Origin: Polyodon spathula
Lineage: Eukaryota; Chordata; Actinopteri; Acipenseriformes; Polyodontidae
Assembly: GCF_017654505.1 (NCBI RefSeq)
Contig: NC_054540.1
Span: 44,583,054 to 44,647,053, forward strand
Length of the DNA: 64,000 nucleotides
Reading direction: 5' to 3'
This document shows, piece by piece, positions 1-13,683 of this stretch; position 1 is the first letter of the stretch; each line of letters begins with the position of its first letter. The notes beneath the pieces were generated by a model. That model ran no database searches, was not told where the DNA came from, and was given only the letters and a program-made list of their open reading frames with translations. Both the position numbers and the translations under genes were made by a program.

Positions 1-1105
1 AAATGGAAGAGAACCAAATTCCCTGCTGCCCTAGACCTCTAGTGTTCCCTCCTCTCCTTCTCCTCTACTAAATGTTCCTATTTCCAATCTATTATCCAAT
101 CCTCCAACAACCCCTGAAAACTATTCTCTACCTTCTTCTCCCTCCTCCTCCCTCCTCTATCTCCTCTGACAACTTTTCTTTATCTAAAATCTCTGATATT
201 TGCAAACTCTTTAACACCTCTCTCCCCCCACCTCCTCCTGCTCCAATCCCAACACCCTCTGTCTCCCCTATTAACTCACCCTCCTCCTTCTCTCCCCTCT
301 CAGATTGACCTCTCCTACCTCTTCCATGGCCACAAATCCACCACGTGAGTCCTGGATCCCCTCCCCACTCACCTCTTTCAAGCTGCTGCTCCTGCTCTAC
401 TTCCCTTTATCTCCTCCCTTCTCAACACCTCTTTATTCTCTGGCCTCTTTCTCTCTGCATTCAAAGCCTCTATCACCCCCCTCCTCAAAAAACCTACCCT
501 CAACCCCACCTCCCTCCAGAACTACCATCTTACACTTCCTCTCTAAAACGTCTCCCTCTTACACTTCCTCTCTAAAACTCTCGAGTGGGTAGTACACCGC
601 CAGCTCTCTGCTTTCCTGTCTAACCACTCTCTGCTCGAACCTCCCCAAACTGGTTTCTGTTCTGGTCACTATGATGGAGCGACCTTCCTACAGATGTCAG
701 AACTGCCCAGTCCCTGACCCCCTTCCGGTGCCTCCTCAAGACACACCTCTTCAGACAACACCTGTAAAACTCAATTCTTCCCTTCTGGACAATATAGCAC
801 TCTGCCTTTAATGCACTTATCTGCTCCCTATTTTACTGTATTTAATCCTGCACTCAACCCAATCTGTAGTATCTTGTATTTCACCTGCACTCGTATCTAA
901 CCCTGATGTAATTATCAACACTGTTAACTGCTCTTGAATTGCCCCAATATCAAATCGTACTGTGTTTTGTATTTGCTCTTATTAGTACTGAAATCTCTGT
1001 ATCTTGCTCTTGTACTGTAATGTAATTCTTATATTGTACTGTAATTCTTGATAAGTATTTTTTGTATACAACTGTAAGGGCGTCTGCTAAGAAATAAATA
1101 ATAAC
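1..1105 (+). mobile_element. L2-type LINE remnant with internal deletion
   Basis: Broken reading frames on the plus strand contain the fingers part of a non-LTR reverse transcriptase: a block like FKASITPLLKKPTLNP near 460-510, then QLSAFLSNHSLLEPPQTGF near 600-660. The frame then jumps to C-terminal sequence (CLLKTHLFRQHL near 730), so the catalytic core is deleted. The 3' end has the L2-like tail GTAAGGGCGTCTGCTAAG plus AATAAATAATAA near 1073-1105. The 5' end is cut by the window. Non-functional. Confidence 0.7.
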
Positions 1106-2856
1106 GTGAAATGTCAGTTTCCCTGTATGCTTCCCGTGGATACATGGCATGGGGATCCACTGGTTCATGTTATGGGTATTTTTAATTCTTACAGTCTTGA
1201 AGGCAGTGCTGTAGTCCAGTAGGGAAAGACACTTTGTTGAAATTAGATAAATGCATTACCTATTATATATGTTACAAGAAGTTCAGTATAGAAATAAAAT
1301 GTGAACTGAAATTAATTAAATAACAATGTAAACACGTGCAGGCCACTGTTACAGGAGGAAGATTCCTGGAGAAGCTCCTGAACTAATGTAAACAAACAGA
1401 TTGATCCCAGAAGAGGAGTGTGGGTGTTTTCTTTCTCATATCTCATTTCCTTGTCTCACAGTAGACTAAAAAGACTTTTATTGGGATATAAAACATTTTC
1501 CCCCCAAGCCATTACCCTGCTCAGCCAGACACAGAACAGAATCTGAACCTCTGCTTATACAGCCCTGCCTGCAATAAAATAAATGACTGAAGGGCATGGT
1601 AAATAAAGCAGGCTCTTTCTGTGTTGAACAAAGGCATTAAAAGTGTCATGATTTACTCCTAGAAACTGCCCTTGCTTCAATGTTGTTTATAGTTCTACAG
1701 TATAATGTTGTCTCCTATTAAATTTCAATGTAATTTAATTAAACATATTTGAGTATACTGATGCATACAACTGTATATGTAGTTCCTGTATTATCAGCTA
1801 TTGCCAGCCTGACGTCGCATCCCCTCTGCCCTGTTTTGAAACAAATGCAGGCAAGGGTTTATTTGTATTGCCAATATAAAAACAAGAATCCTGGGACCAA
1901 TAATTTAAATCCATTGCAGTGTATTATAATATTGTCTGAGGATATACATTCAAAATAAGTCAACATAAGAAAAACATAATTTAGTTTCCAGTTTTTTTCT
2001 TCTTTTTTTTTTAAGGGTTTGATACAACGTATTCCAATTTCTTAAAATAATTAATAAAGCATTCCAGAACACCCTTCATCAGAGACTAATACCTAGCTTT
2101 TTAATTGTTGTTCTAAAATATGATTGCTTGGCGCCTGTCAGTTACATTTCTGTACACTGCATTTCATTAGGTGATGGCTCATTCCAGTTCGTTTACATCC
2201 CTCTTGATAGTTTTTACTACAGAAAACAGACTTCTTCACACCTTGACAACTGGTGCTCACTTTGCCAATTCAGAGATGTGAATCCTTGCAATGAGCCCCG
2301 CTGTAACGGAGCAAGAGAGGGAGCAGGGCTGCAATGAGGGAAGCTGGAGGAAACTGTGTTTGGAAACCAGTAAAGGAACCAGAAAAGGGTTGGTCTGCAT
2401 GCATGAAACTAAACAAGGGCTGTGTATGACAAAAGGAACCTGGAGATTTAACAATAAATCAGAGATTTGCAACTTCTTGTTTGCTTCTTATGGGCCTCCA
2501 TGCCTGCTTCTACAACCACAACCCTTACAATTGCCCCCCAGTGCTTAAACAGTCCTACCCAGCCCTTCTTATCTCCAGGTTTCTCCCTTGGTTATCAGTC
2601 CTTCTCTGTCCTTCTCTGAGATTACAAAACTCTTTTTGGATCAAAAATGCTGCCTGAAATCAACTAGGACAAAGGCCTGAAGTTGTGAAGGAACTTAATT
2701 CCAATTCTTATCAGGCATTCCAGCACACTTGGATCTTTAAAGTTTAGACTGAAGGCGTGTTTGATGGCGTGTGCTTTCTTAGACTCAAAAGTTCTTCAGA
2801 TTTTCATTGGTTAGCACCCTGGGGACACCTCAGAAGGAAGAAATCTATAAGAGTAA
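1106..2856. other. non-coding, no gene seen
   Basis: AT-rich sequence with short poly-T runs near 1995-2015. Only short unsupported reading frames are present; I recognise no exon, RNA gene or transposon. Confidence 0.5.
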
Positions 2857-3041
2857 ATTGTATTGTATTGTATTGTATTATGTTGCTTTACTTTGTATTG
2901 TATTGTATTCCATTGCTTTGTATTGTATTGCATTGCGTTCCATTGCTTTGTATTGCATTGCATTGTATTGCATTGTATTGCATTGTATTGTATTGTATTG
3001 TATTCCATTCCATTGCTTTGTATTGTATTGTATTGTATTGC
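2857..3041. repeat. (TATTG)n minisatellite
   Basis: Irregular array of the pentamer TATTG with variant units (CATTG, CATTC, CTTTG). The reading frames it opens on both strands are repeat artefacts. Confidence 0.9.
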
Positions 3042-3903
3042 TGTCAAACAATTGCAGCAATAAAACATTGGCAAAATGTTCTGGTTTTCTATTGCCCTTT
3101 AAATGTATTTTTTACTTTGAAACAAAGGAGATTCTAAATTAAAAAGTAAAAGAACCAATAATATTGGATTGCTTTTGGGGGACTTATTGTCACAGAAAGC
3201 TTAGTTCAGCAGCTGTTTTGAGACATTTCATTAAGAATCCCATTTGTATCAACAGTAATTAATCACACCTTAAAGAGCAGTGGAAATGTTTTGCTTCATT
3301 TTGTCTCTCTCAGTCTTTTGTGTTTTTATTTTGTTATTACCCAACAGTTATTTTTCCAATATGGATTAATCCATTTTGCCAGATATTAATACTTCACTCT
3401 ATAGACATTTAAATAAAAGCTTCATGTTTGAAAAATAAAACTGATAATATAAGGGATATCTAATATTATTAAAAAAAAAAAAAAAAGGTCCAAACTTTAC
3501 ACTGGCGCGAAATGGCTGCCTACAAGACTTTATAAACATTTGTGCATTACCTTGAAAAGCCTGCCAGGTGGCAGTATTGTAGCAAAAATTCAACTCAAAA
3601 GTCAGTGTGTGAAACTCCAAGAGTAATTTTCCTCTCTTTTCAAAATATATATTTTTTTTTTATTGCATTACTATTTGCAAAAATGTATCAAATCAGAAAT
3701 GTATTCATGTAATATTTATACATACTAAGTAGGGATGGAAATAATATTCCTGTTGCATTGCAGTTTCACCCATTCCAAGTTTTACTATGAGTTTGATTAG
3801 CCACAGTGTATAGGTAATAACAATCTCAGGTGTGTTCTGTTAAACTCACAGTAAAACCAGGAATGGATCAAACTTATTTTCTTCTCTGATACTATGCATT
3901 GTT
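3042..3903. other. non-coding, no gene seen
   Basis: AT-rich DNA with a poly-A run at about 3470-3486 and a poly-T run near 3650. Nothing recognisable. Confidence 0.5.
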
Positions 3904-3992
<89 letters not shown>

Positions 3993-3999
3993 TTATCTA
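3904..3999. repeat. (CTAT)n tetranucleotide microsatellite
   Basis: About 23 near-perfect CTAT units ending in an imperfect TTAT unit. Confidence 0.95.
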
Positions 4000-5888
4000 A
4001 TTTAAATATATGAAAAATGTGTGCTTTGAACACAATAGGGTTGTTATTTTCTTTTGTATTTAACATGTGTTACTTTCTCTTATAAGATCAGTGAATGAGT
4101 CTTTATAGAAGCAAGAGCCATCACCAACTAGTGATCGGAGGCTTTGGATGAAGTTTGTTTTGCCAATATACAGTTGTACACTAGATGGTGCTGGCGCGTA
4201 CTAATTTAAAGCCACTTTGTCTGATCAAGACTGCATGACCTATATCAATAGCAAGCAACTAGCTAAAGCTCCTGAACTCAGAGCCAAAGCACCTAAAGCT
4301 ACATCATTCCAAAATATATTTCAGAAATTGCAATGAGGATCACTGAGAATGATTGCCAGCATCATTAAAAGTTAAGGGACAGTTAAGATAATCTAGAAGA
4401 ATGTAGTTTGAAGTTTCTTACTGTTTAAGTTCAGATGGGTTAGTGTGACGCTGACACACTACTATAGTAAGTCATGGTGATTATTTCCATCTACCAGTGC
4501 TAAAGGAAAGAAAACTAATTTAATTGATGTCACAGTGTGGTGAATCAGAATGGTTTCAGCAACAATGATGTCATAGAAGCTCTGCAGCAAAGATAAGCCA
4601 GACGAGCAGTTGTTTACATAGCAATGCAGTGACTTGTATAGAGTCCAATTCTTTTTGATTACACTTGGACATACTTCACATAACCAAACACAAGGGCTCT
4701 GATCGGTTCATGCTCCTTGTATTCTTGAAACCCTCATCCATTGGACATCTGATGCCTGGCACTAATTGTTAAAAACTCATAATTCACTCATTATCTCAAC
4801 AGCTGTTGCAATTTGGAAGATTGACAATTTCATAGTCCAGGAATGCAGCATTAATCAAAGACACCATACTGTTTAAAAAGAAAAAAACCTTCCTTTATCA
4901 TTGCAAACTTTGTTATTTCTCACATACCTAAAACACGGTTTCGCTATAACTCATGTTTTTCACTTAAAAGAAAAATCACCAAGTCAACCAACCACAATGC
5001 TTTCCTTTCCATCAAAGTTTAATTAAGATGCTTGCTTGCGGTGCGCGGGTGCCCAGTTCATGCCCAGCGGCTGCTTTTACAAGTTATTTGCTGTTAACCT
5101 GCAGATACTTAGTTGCTGACCAGCAGGGGCTGTGCTAATCAGGGTCAATGAAACCAATTGAAACTAAAAGTTACAGTGCCTAATAAAGAAGGGCACAGGT
5201 GTATCTGGATCAATTGCGATAACAAACATCTTATTTCTTGTCTTTTTTTGTATATAACGAATCTGACTGTGATCATCTGCCAAGAAATGGTGCAAAAACC
5301 CAAATCAGAAGAACAGGAAAAGGAATAACACAAATGTAGTATGTTAAATGACGTGGAGGCATTCCCAGGATCAGGACCAGGTAGCTGGTCTGCTCTATTT
5401 AGTGCAGTGGGTTTTTTTCCATGACCTCTTTACAGTTCTGCAGTGTTGAAACCAGAACCACTGCTGTCTCCAAAGGGCACAGACTCTTGCCTATCGAACT
5501 CTCAGTTAATCTTATCATGATCACAGATCTACTGAAGGTACACACGGGCGTTAGTCATCACATTGGCACCAGTTGAAACAACATTTTGTAACTTATCAAT
5601 GTTTTGAATTTATGACTCAGCTATTATAATTAATATTGTATTATGAAAATAGCAGTAAAACATCGATCCACCACAATTGTATTTTTTGCATAACACATTC
5701 AAACTAAATCTTTGAAACATACTGTGCGCCTGATTTTACCAAGAACTAAACTGGCACAAGTATATAAAGATATCAGCTTTAAGAAGTGAATTTGCACTTA
5801 TCCTGTCAGAAATGTTATTGCTTGTTTTGGTCACTCGTTTGGTGCTTGTTAGAAGATGAAAGGGAGTTGATGAAAGAATCTAGTATGG
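4000..5888. other. non-coding, no gene seen
   Basis: No supportable exon or repeat boundary. Several short frames lack family signature or splice context. Confidence 0.5.
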
Positions 5889-6423
5889 TATGGTAAATGC
5901 ACAGTAAAACCATGAGGAAAGCATTGTAAAGCTGCAAAGATACAGTGCAAAACTACCATGATAAACTTGTATAAGGGTGCTTTCACATGCTGTAACTTGA
6001 TTCATCATTTGTATTTCTTTTCCTTTTAAGGAGTTTGCAAAGGCCTAGATAAGTGTGACTACAAGGCCCTTTACATAAAGGACTAATACACTGGAACTTG
6101 TGAGCTTTAACAAGAGCCTGATGGGATGATGTGAAAATTCCTTGTTAATTTGCTGGGTTTTGGCAGCTTGGTGGCTGTTAATGAATTCAGAGTGAACAGT
6201 ACTTGATCCGACGCAGATGCAAGGGGACGAGCAGGACAGACTCTGGACAGGCTCCAGATAATTTACTTCCATAAGAGCCCATTCTTCAGAGCCTTGACAT
6301 CCCAGTTCCTGTTTAGCACACTCACATACACTGCTGTTTACAATTCTGAAACGTGAAGGCACCTGAGACAAAGTGAGTCAGTCAGTCACTAATAACATCA
6401 CATTGTAATGCTGTGAACCGTTT
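5889..6423. repeat. 535-bp direct repeat, copy 1
   Basis: This block recurs at 9269-9803 in the same orientation, same length, with about eight mismatches and no indel that I could find. Both copies open a minus-strand frame beginning MSQVPSRFRIVNSSVCECAK. It is longer here (to about 6045) and truncated by a nonsense change in copy 2. An acceptor-like CTTTGTCTCAG sits before the frame. I do not recognise the peptide. It may be a fortuitous frame in a dispersed repeat or a dead exon. Confidence 0.9.
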
Positions 6424-9268
6424 TTCATTTCTTAAGACAGTAACAAAATAAATACAGACACTGCTAAAACGGTTTAACCATGATACAAATACCTGGAGGG
6501 GGTGGGGTTCTGCAAAGCTTAACCTTGCGTTCTCAAACACATCTCTATATTTAATCGGGCACTGTATTGCATGAAATAGATCTTTGTATTCTTCATGTTC
6601 ATATGTAGATACATTTTATGCACCTTTCTGTCTGTAGCTTTTATAAACAAAACATGCACAGTATTAAATACTTGAAATAAAGACATGGAAATTCAATCAA
6701 GCAGGGACAGGAACTCCAAAACAACAAGGTTCACACTAATAACAGCATAAAAAATCACAAGATCATCACAATATACTTTATATCTACTTCGCTGATTTTG
6801 AGCTGGCAATGCAAGCTTGGGTTTATTGCTAGTAAGCAGGTCTCACATGAGCTTTGAAAGAAGCACATGTTATATGTAGTCCATATTTACTCTCAACTTG
6901 CAAGCCTTACTTTCAAGTACTCCTGAATTCCCTACAGGAGGTAGTTTCACTGTAGCACTGTCTTTTAAAGCAAAGCAAGTGTAATTAACCACGTCTTAAC
7001 CACTATGCAAAAGAGCCAGGCTCATCTACATTCATGGTTATAGAGTTCTTAACCTCATCTCATTGACCGAGGGCAGTGCATCTTTCAACACTGCCTGTTA
7101 CACAAGTCAAAGGCTGCATGTTATTGACAGGAAATAAGGATCTGGATGAGTTGAGAGAATGTCACGCTCTAGTTGAAATGACCAAGGAAAACTACCTTAG
7201 ATTAAGACATGCAAACTGGTGCCAGATAATCAGCTTTTAAAAATGCTTGTTTGCTATAACATGTGTTTCTTTCAAAACTGCTCGTCAGAGCTACAGAGCA
7301 AATGGCAAAGGTATGGGATTATTAAACTGACTCAATCCCTGTTAATTCACTTATAGGTCTCAAATACAGCAATGAGTTGTTGGCCCACAGCTGTGGTTCT
7401 GGAATCATATTGATCTTTACTTGGTGCCGCCACCTGCCAAGTTTCATTGCTCTGCAGTGAGTGTTTTTCACATTACAGAGTCAGATTGACTTTATAATCA
7501 CTGAACACATGTAGATAGATTAGCTCTCAACAGTACAGTTTATTCTGGCCTCTGATGGTCCTGAAACCATGAATTAGCTGTAGAAACCTTGTCAGTGCAA
7601 CACATGACCCTCCCTCGTGGGTCACAACGGTTTATTCATTGGGTTAAAAAGTTAGCGTAGCACCATAAACAATTAATTCAAGATAATAAATCTACCCACT
7701 GGGAGATTCATTCTGCCTGTTTTTAAAATGTCAGTCACTTCAACAGAAATTTGTCTTTGCTTTTTTTTCTTCACATTTTGGACCACATAAAAATCAGTAC
7801 AGAAATCTAATTGACTGTAATTCGAATGGTGTTTTGTGTAGATATAAGGCACTTTATTCAGCCCCTGTCCCGTGGGCACTGAAAAATGCTGAGGTGAAGT
7901 ACACCGAGGCCTAGTAAACAATGAAGCCTGTGACTCGCTTAGCTGCCGAGGGGGCAGTGAACTCAGTAAAGCACTGTGAAAAGCAATTGCAGTTCCCTTA
8001 AGGCTTGGTTTCTGGTTAACGAGTTTTCAAATGGGCCTCCTTATCGTAATGTTTCAGAATGGTGTTATTATAAATCATTATTCATATCTTGGGTGGGCAT
8101 GTTAAATTGTATTTATAATCTAATAATTTGGAGAATTCCGAGACACTTTTATTTTTTTTTCCAGAAACCAAAATTCTCTCCACTCCTGTTAAAAAAAAAA
8201 AATTGAAAGCGGTCAGCAGCATATTCCCGGCTTTTCCTAGATTTGAAAGGCTTCTTGTTTCCAAGGCTGTGCTCTCATGAGGCTACTTGTAAATAAAATT
8301 GGATACTTGTGGGAGGCATTTACTAGTATGATAACAAACACCCAATAGGTCACTCTCACAAGTGCTGGAGGTACAGCAGGTAGGAAATATGGAACTAGGT
8401 CCCTATTTTAAAAATACCTAGATATATAAAATCATGCTGTACCTTTGCCTTTGAGAGCTGCTAAATGTATTCTATCTTTCAAATCCTGTTTAGAATGGAA
8501 ACATAAGAACAATTTACTAACGAGAGGAGGCCATTTGGCTCATCAGCGCTGGTCCGCTTCCAGTAGCTGATTAATCTCAGAACATTTTCAAGTTGACTCT
8601 TAAAGGAACCAGATAGTTCTGTCTTCACATTCTATACCCTTACCACTCTCTGTGTGAATACAATTTTAACCTGCAGACATTTATGGGAGGGAGATGACCA
8701 TTCTGGCACAATTATTGTTGAAATTGGATCACAGGGTAGGAAAGCTGTACTTTTGGTCCTTGTACCTGTCTCTACTTTAACCCTATTCATATTCTGATAA
8801 TTTGCTCAAAATAGTTTTGTTCCCAGACCAGAAAAAAAAAAAAAAAAAAAAACACATAACTGTTTAAAAGAAAACTGTTATCCATTACAGTTGTTGGTTA
8901 TTAAATATGTATGTCCATTGTCAACTTGAGAGGACATACACAAATAAGGAAGGGTACAGCACAGCCTAGTGACAATATGAACCATGTGCAGCCCACAACA
9001 CTGGCAGCATTAGGAGATTTTGATGAATTCTTATTTTCACAATGTCATGGTGATGTATTACTTTAAAAAGCACTCACTGAGCATGCAGGCACTTTTTGTA
9101 TAAGGGCAATTAAGATGACAGCTTTCATGAAATAGTGTAATCACCCTTATGCAATTTGACCCTAGCAAAAGCATAGCAAGTGAATAAAGCTTAGTGAAAG
9201 CACAGTAAAGCACAGGTAACATTGTAAAAAATAAGGTATGGTAAAGCATATTGGTAAATATGGCAAAC
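6424..9268. other. mostly unique non-coding DNA with repeat fragments
   Basis: At about 7000-7140 there is an inverted, diverged copy of the dispersed repeat that contains the 30-bp minisatellite unit of 46387-47104. At about 8500-8700 there is a copy of the repeat also found at 11904-12022. A poly-A run lies near 8833-8851. No gene seen. Confidence 0.5.
8500..8700 (+). repeat. dispersed repeat containing AACGAGAGGAGGCCATTTGG
   Basis: Shares the core AACGAGAGGAGGCCATTTGG and following AGTAGCTGATTAATCTCAG with the inverted copy at 11904-12022. The boundaries are soft. It looks like a common fish interspersed repeat, but I cannot assign a family. Confidence 0.6.
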
Positions 9269-9803
9269 TATGGTAAATGCACAGTAAAACCATGAGGAAA
9301 GCATTGTAAAGCTGCAAAGATACAGTGCAAAACTACCATGATAAACTTGTATAAGGGTGCTTTCAAATGCTGTAACTTGATTCATCATTTGTATTTCTTT
9401 TCCTTTTAAGGAGTTTGCAAAGACCTAGATAAGTGTGAATACAAGGCCCTTTACATAAAGGACTAATACACTGGAACTTGTGAGCTTTAACAAGAGCCTG
9501 ATGGGATGATGTGAAAATTCCTTATTAATTTACTGGGTTTTGGCAGCTTGGTGGCTGTTAATGAATTCAGAGTGAACAGTACTTGATCCGACGCAGATGC
9601 AAGGGGACGAGCAGGACAGACTCTGGACAGGCTCCAGATAATTTACTTCCATAAGAGTCCATTCTTCAGAGCCTTGACATCCCAGTTCCCGTTTGGCACA
9701 CTCACATACACTGCTGTTTACAATTCTGAAACGTGAAGGCACCTGAGACAAAGTGAGTCAGTCAGTCACTAATAACATCACATTGTAATGCTGTGAACCG
9801 TTT
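9269..9803. repeat. 535-bp direct repeat, copy 2
   Basis: Partner of 5889-6423. Differences include two amino-acid changes in the shared minus-strand frame (AKQELG to AKRELG, EEWALM to EEWTLM) and a CAA-to-TAA stop. This argues against coding constraint. LTR A begins about 100 bases downstream. Confidence 0.9.
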
Positions 9804-9904
9804 CTCTTTCTAAAGGGGGTTGTTTTTGTTGGTGCAATCTCTAGGAGACTCTAGCGTGTGGCGCTCCCAATGTGAGGTCCTGCAAGGGGACCCCAGGGCA
9901 CTCT

Positions 9905-10673
9905 TGTGACAGAAATATAATGAGTTTTGGTTGGAAATTTCCCTTCCGACCTGTGAGGGTGCTACGTAGCGAAAGGTGAAGTCTTTGGATGGGCTAGCCT
10001 GACAGTTCATTTCCTGGTTTGGGAAGTCGGTCAGCCTGGAAGAAGGCGAGACTCTACTGCAGGAATGTATTGACCCGGAAGGTAAATGAGCTAGCAGTTG
10101 CAGGCAATAGAGTCAGCTGCAATCGCTTACCAAGGGGTCATGCATGACAGCATAAAGGAGCCAGAGAATCGTAAATCTTTTCCTTTGCTTGGTTTATATT
10201 GAGAAACTGAAGGACCGTGTGAGATGCAGAGAAAGCGTTGTTTGTCTTGTTTGTTAAATCACCAGACGGCTAAACACGAATCCGGAGCTGTCACCATGGG
10301 CCAGCACAAAACCGGATCAACACTGCACTACAGTCACGGTTAACATTGTTATCACCACTTGTTCACAAATATAGCACGTATTATTTTGTACTCCACCACA
10401 AGCACTGTGAGCACTCATTTTGGACTTGTGATCATGTGTGTGTGTCTAATTGTGTATGTTCAGTACTGTGCTTATTATTTACGGGACTGCAACCCTTTCA
10501 CCACTGTGCAATACACATTGTTGCGTATCGCCAGTTCATTATTATTCGCTGGCTGGTCAACAGACCATTGGATTAATAACTATTAAACAATCCATTTCAC
10601 CCGTACTTTGTCCGTTTGTTCTTGGGACTACTGCACCAGCACCGCACCTGCTACTAATTGCCACTTTGCCACA
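9905..10673 (+). mobile_element. solo LTR, family A, copy 1
   Basis: Begins TGTGACAG and ends TTTGCCACA, flanked by ACTCT (9900-9904) and ACTCC (10674-10678), a 5-bp target duplication with one mismatch. A second copy lies in inverse orientation at 27910-28628. An imperfect inverted repeat (10081-10103 with 10117-10131) precedes the promoter-like ATAAAG at 10152. No internal retroviral region is attached, so it is a solo LTR left by recombination between two LTRs. Confidence 0.8.
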
Positions 10674-11274
10674 ACTCCCCATTCGCACTCTCCCTAACCA
10701 CTAATCAACTACACAGCATTAACCAATACCTGCCACCTAACCACATCAATATCACTAACCAAGATACTGAAATATCTATCATGTGGGAATCGAGTACCAT
10801 ATCATCCTGAAAACAGGTGTGCTTGTGGTCAGGGAAGAGAAAAATACTGTTAAAAACAGTAAAAAAAAAAAAAAAAAAAAACATATAGAAACTCACCTAC
10901 AAGGTTTAATATGCTATTTATCAATTTCACTAAGAAAACTTAACATACTGTTGTTCAGTTATGCAAGTTTATAAACATCTTGCCCCCCCATGCCTTGTAT
11001 TTTCACTCATATGAAACCATAGCAGTTCGTAAGTGATAACGAACCTCACACTGACTTTGCGCATTGCTAAACACCAGTCCTGTCCTCCTTTTTGTTTAGC
11101 CATTGTTTATCCTTGGAAGAAAAGCGATTAATAAAGTAATGGACACAGAATGATCTGCTGCTAACTGGACATTAAAAGAGCGACACTGTTAGTGCCTGCA
11201 CACACGCTAAATGTTTGTACTATGTTTATTTATTTGTTGGTGAGACCATAATTTCTGTTTAGGAAAATACCGGT
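10674..11274. other. non-coding, no gene seen
   Basis: Contains a poly-A run at about 10861-10880. No recognisable gene or element. Confidence 0.5.
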
Positions 11275-11903
11275 TGTGGAAGGGTGGTAAGTAATTCACT
11301 GACACAGAAGACAGACAGGTGGATTTGGCAACACCGCACAGGTGCCCAGTTTTATTTTGGGGTGCTCTTTTTCTTTTCGCCCGCAGATGGCTCTGTTGGT
11401 CCGTGGTCTACTTACCAATGATGGTAAACAGAACCACGGAAATACCAAGCGAGGGTACACAATACCGGTGCACTTGCAGGTGCTTCGAAACAATAATTCA
11501 AAACAGAAGGCACAAAGAAACAGGGAAAATAAAACAGTAACAAAACTACAAAGAAAAGGTGCTGCACTTGACAGTTATATCCCAGTCGCCGCTACAGCGA
11601 CCCGGATCACCGTCCTACACTGCCGGCTAACTAGCCTGCTCCGTTACAATACTCCGGGGTCTGCCCAAGGGTTTCCCGCTCTCACTGTCTCGCTGTGAAA
11701 CTGTTTCTTTTTCTCCCGGCTGATTCTCGGTCCTGGACCAGAGCTTCCGCACTCTCGGCGCGTCTAAGTGGGCAGACCTGAGGAAACAACAGAGCGTTAA
11801 CTTATAGGGCTAACAATCTCCCCAAGACCCGCCTCTCAGCCATTCAGAGAGGGGGAAAGTCCACACAACCACTTTCCCACCTCCCCGTGTCACTGCCACG
11901 ACA
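11275..11903 (-). mobile_element. solo LTR, family B, truncated copy
   Basis: Matches the intact LTR at 19741-20453 in reverse orientation. It retains the 3' end (TGTGGAAGGG here, CCTTCCACA in LTR sense), the TATAG-type promoter near 11803 and the pre-TATA inverted repeat (11826-11837 with 11847-11861). About the first 110 bases of the LTR are missing at the right end, where the dispersed repeat of 11904-12022 begins. Confidence 0.75.
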
Positions 11904-12022
11904 TCTTCAGGAAGCTGCTTGATGAGATTCTGGGATCAATAAGCTACTAACAACCAAACAAGCAAGATGGGCCAAATGGCCTCCTCTCGTTGGTAAACTT
12001 TCTTAAGTTCTTATGTTCTAAA
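11904..12022 (-). repeat. dispersed repeat containing AACGAGAGGAGGCCATTTGG
   Basis: Inverse copy of the repeat at 8500-8700, abutting the broken end of LTR B. Its 3' part reads GTTCTTATGTTCT on the plus strand. Confidence 0.6.
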
Positions 12023-13002
12023 TGAAACCTGCTGCATAATGTTCTCTAACATATTAAATGACATACCACTTTGTAGTTTTCCATATACTTAACAATAAAC
12101 TGACAACAATTGAAAAATGTGACATTTTGAAATCTAACATGAAATACTGTACTACTTTGTGATATCATTTTGTAGTTTCTTTGATTACATGATATTAAAA
12201 ACAATCAAATTATGTTCATATGGGTTTTTTCTTTCTTCCTTTCTCAATACTAAAATTCAAGGTAATGCATAGCTGTACAATACAAGTAATCATTACAGTA
12301 CAAGCCCTGTGTTATAGTCTATTTAAAAGTAGTAGTACATGTATGGTTTGACAGGTTTTGTGTACCTTTGACCTTTGCATTGAAGAAAAGGCCTCATAGC
12401 ACTCGACCTGTTTAAAAATATATTTTGTTGCTCAACAATGCACCATGAAACATATATCAACAGCACAGATATCTCTTTGATCCGTACCCATGCCCATGAC
12501 TGATGTTGATTTTGTGCTTGTCATGCAGAAAGACGACCCCCACAATATTTTATGAGGTTGTTGAAATCGGGGTTTGTTTTCAAAAGGCAGGTGTAAACCA
12601 TCATTTTTTCCTCATGATACACTTGAATGTTTGGAGCATGACTTATAGTATAGTGAAAAAATAATACCGTCAAAAAAATTAATGAAACTGAGATTCTGCC
12701 AACAAATGCAGAGTGATATTTGCTCTTCTTTTGAACAGTTCTTCACACACTTACACAGAGACTCCCCACACCAGCCGCTTGCTCAGGCTACTTCATGATG
12801 AGTTTACAAGCCAGTAAAAAGTGTAATAAAGCACACTTTATTTGTTGCTATGGAGAGGTGGAGGTGGGTAGGGGGCTGATTTGTGGGCCCTCTTGGCCTG
12901 GCATGTGTTTGCAGGCCTATTCATGCATTAGAGACACCTCACACAGCAGAAGAAAGCAACTTGAAGCTAGGAACATTTAGTAAAAGGCCCTATTATTAAT
13001 AC
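12023..13002. other. non-coding, no gene seen
   Basis: AT-rich, with no exon or element boundary that I can support. Confidence 0.5.
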
Positions 13003-13683
13003 TATAATCAATCACTCAATCTTTATTTTATATACTGCCTTTCATAGTGGACCACCATCACAAAGTGCTTTACAAGATGCAGTAACAACAAGAAAATCCA
13101 TAATACTTTAAATACAGTGGAAAGTGCAGAATACATGATAGTAACATAATATGTGAAATAGTAGCAGCAACACAGCAGCTAATAGCAGATATCAGGCTTA
13201 AAGAACATGGAAAGCAAGAGAGAACAGAGCGACAGCAAGAAAGCGACAACAAGAAAGCAAGAGAGAAGCGAGCGGGGAGCATCATGCACCAAACCTGGAA
13301 GAGAGTAGCAAAGAGTCGGAGCCATGAAGCTAAATGAGCGTTCTCCAAGTGTGGTGCACTTTTGCTTAGGGATAACAAGCAGGCCAGAGTCGGAGGACCT
13401 CAGCTTGCGGGCAGGGACATAGTGGATCAGCAGGTTGAGGAGCTACATCATGTGATGAAGGGCATTGTAGGTGAGCAGGAGAGTTTTGAAATTAATCCTG
13501 AACTTTACAGGCAGCCAGTGCAGCTGGGCAAGACAAGTGCATTACAAAGTATTTCCACATCTGGGAGGGAAAGCTAAGGACAGACTTTGGAGATGTTTTG
13601 AAGATGGTAGAAGGAAGATAAGTCCATGGAGGAGATTTGGGCATCAAAGGAGAGGCTGCTGTCATGAAATACACCAAGGCTTC

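Noticed and set aside
2757..3142. Cysteine/isoleucine-rich frames of up to 126 codons.
   Set aside because: Direct translation of the TATTG pentamer array.
6045..6371. Cysteine-containing frame in the 535-bp repeat as a VWC-like exon.
   Set aside because: Cysteine spacing does not fit a VWC domain. The second copy has amino-acid changes and a stop, so no constraint is visible.
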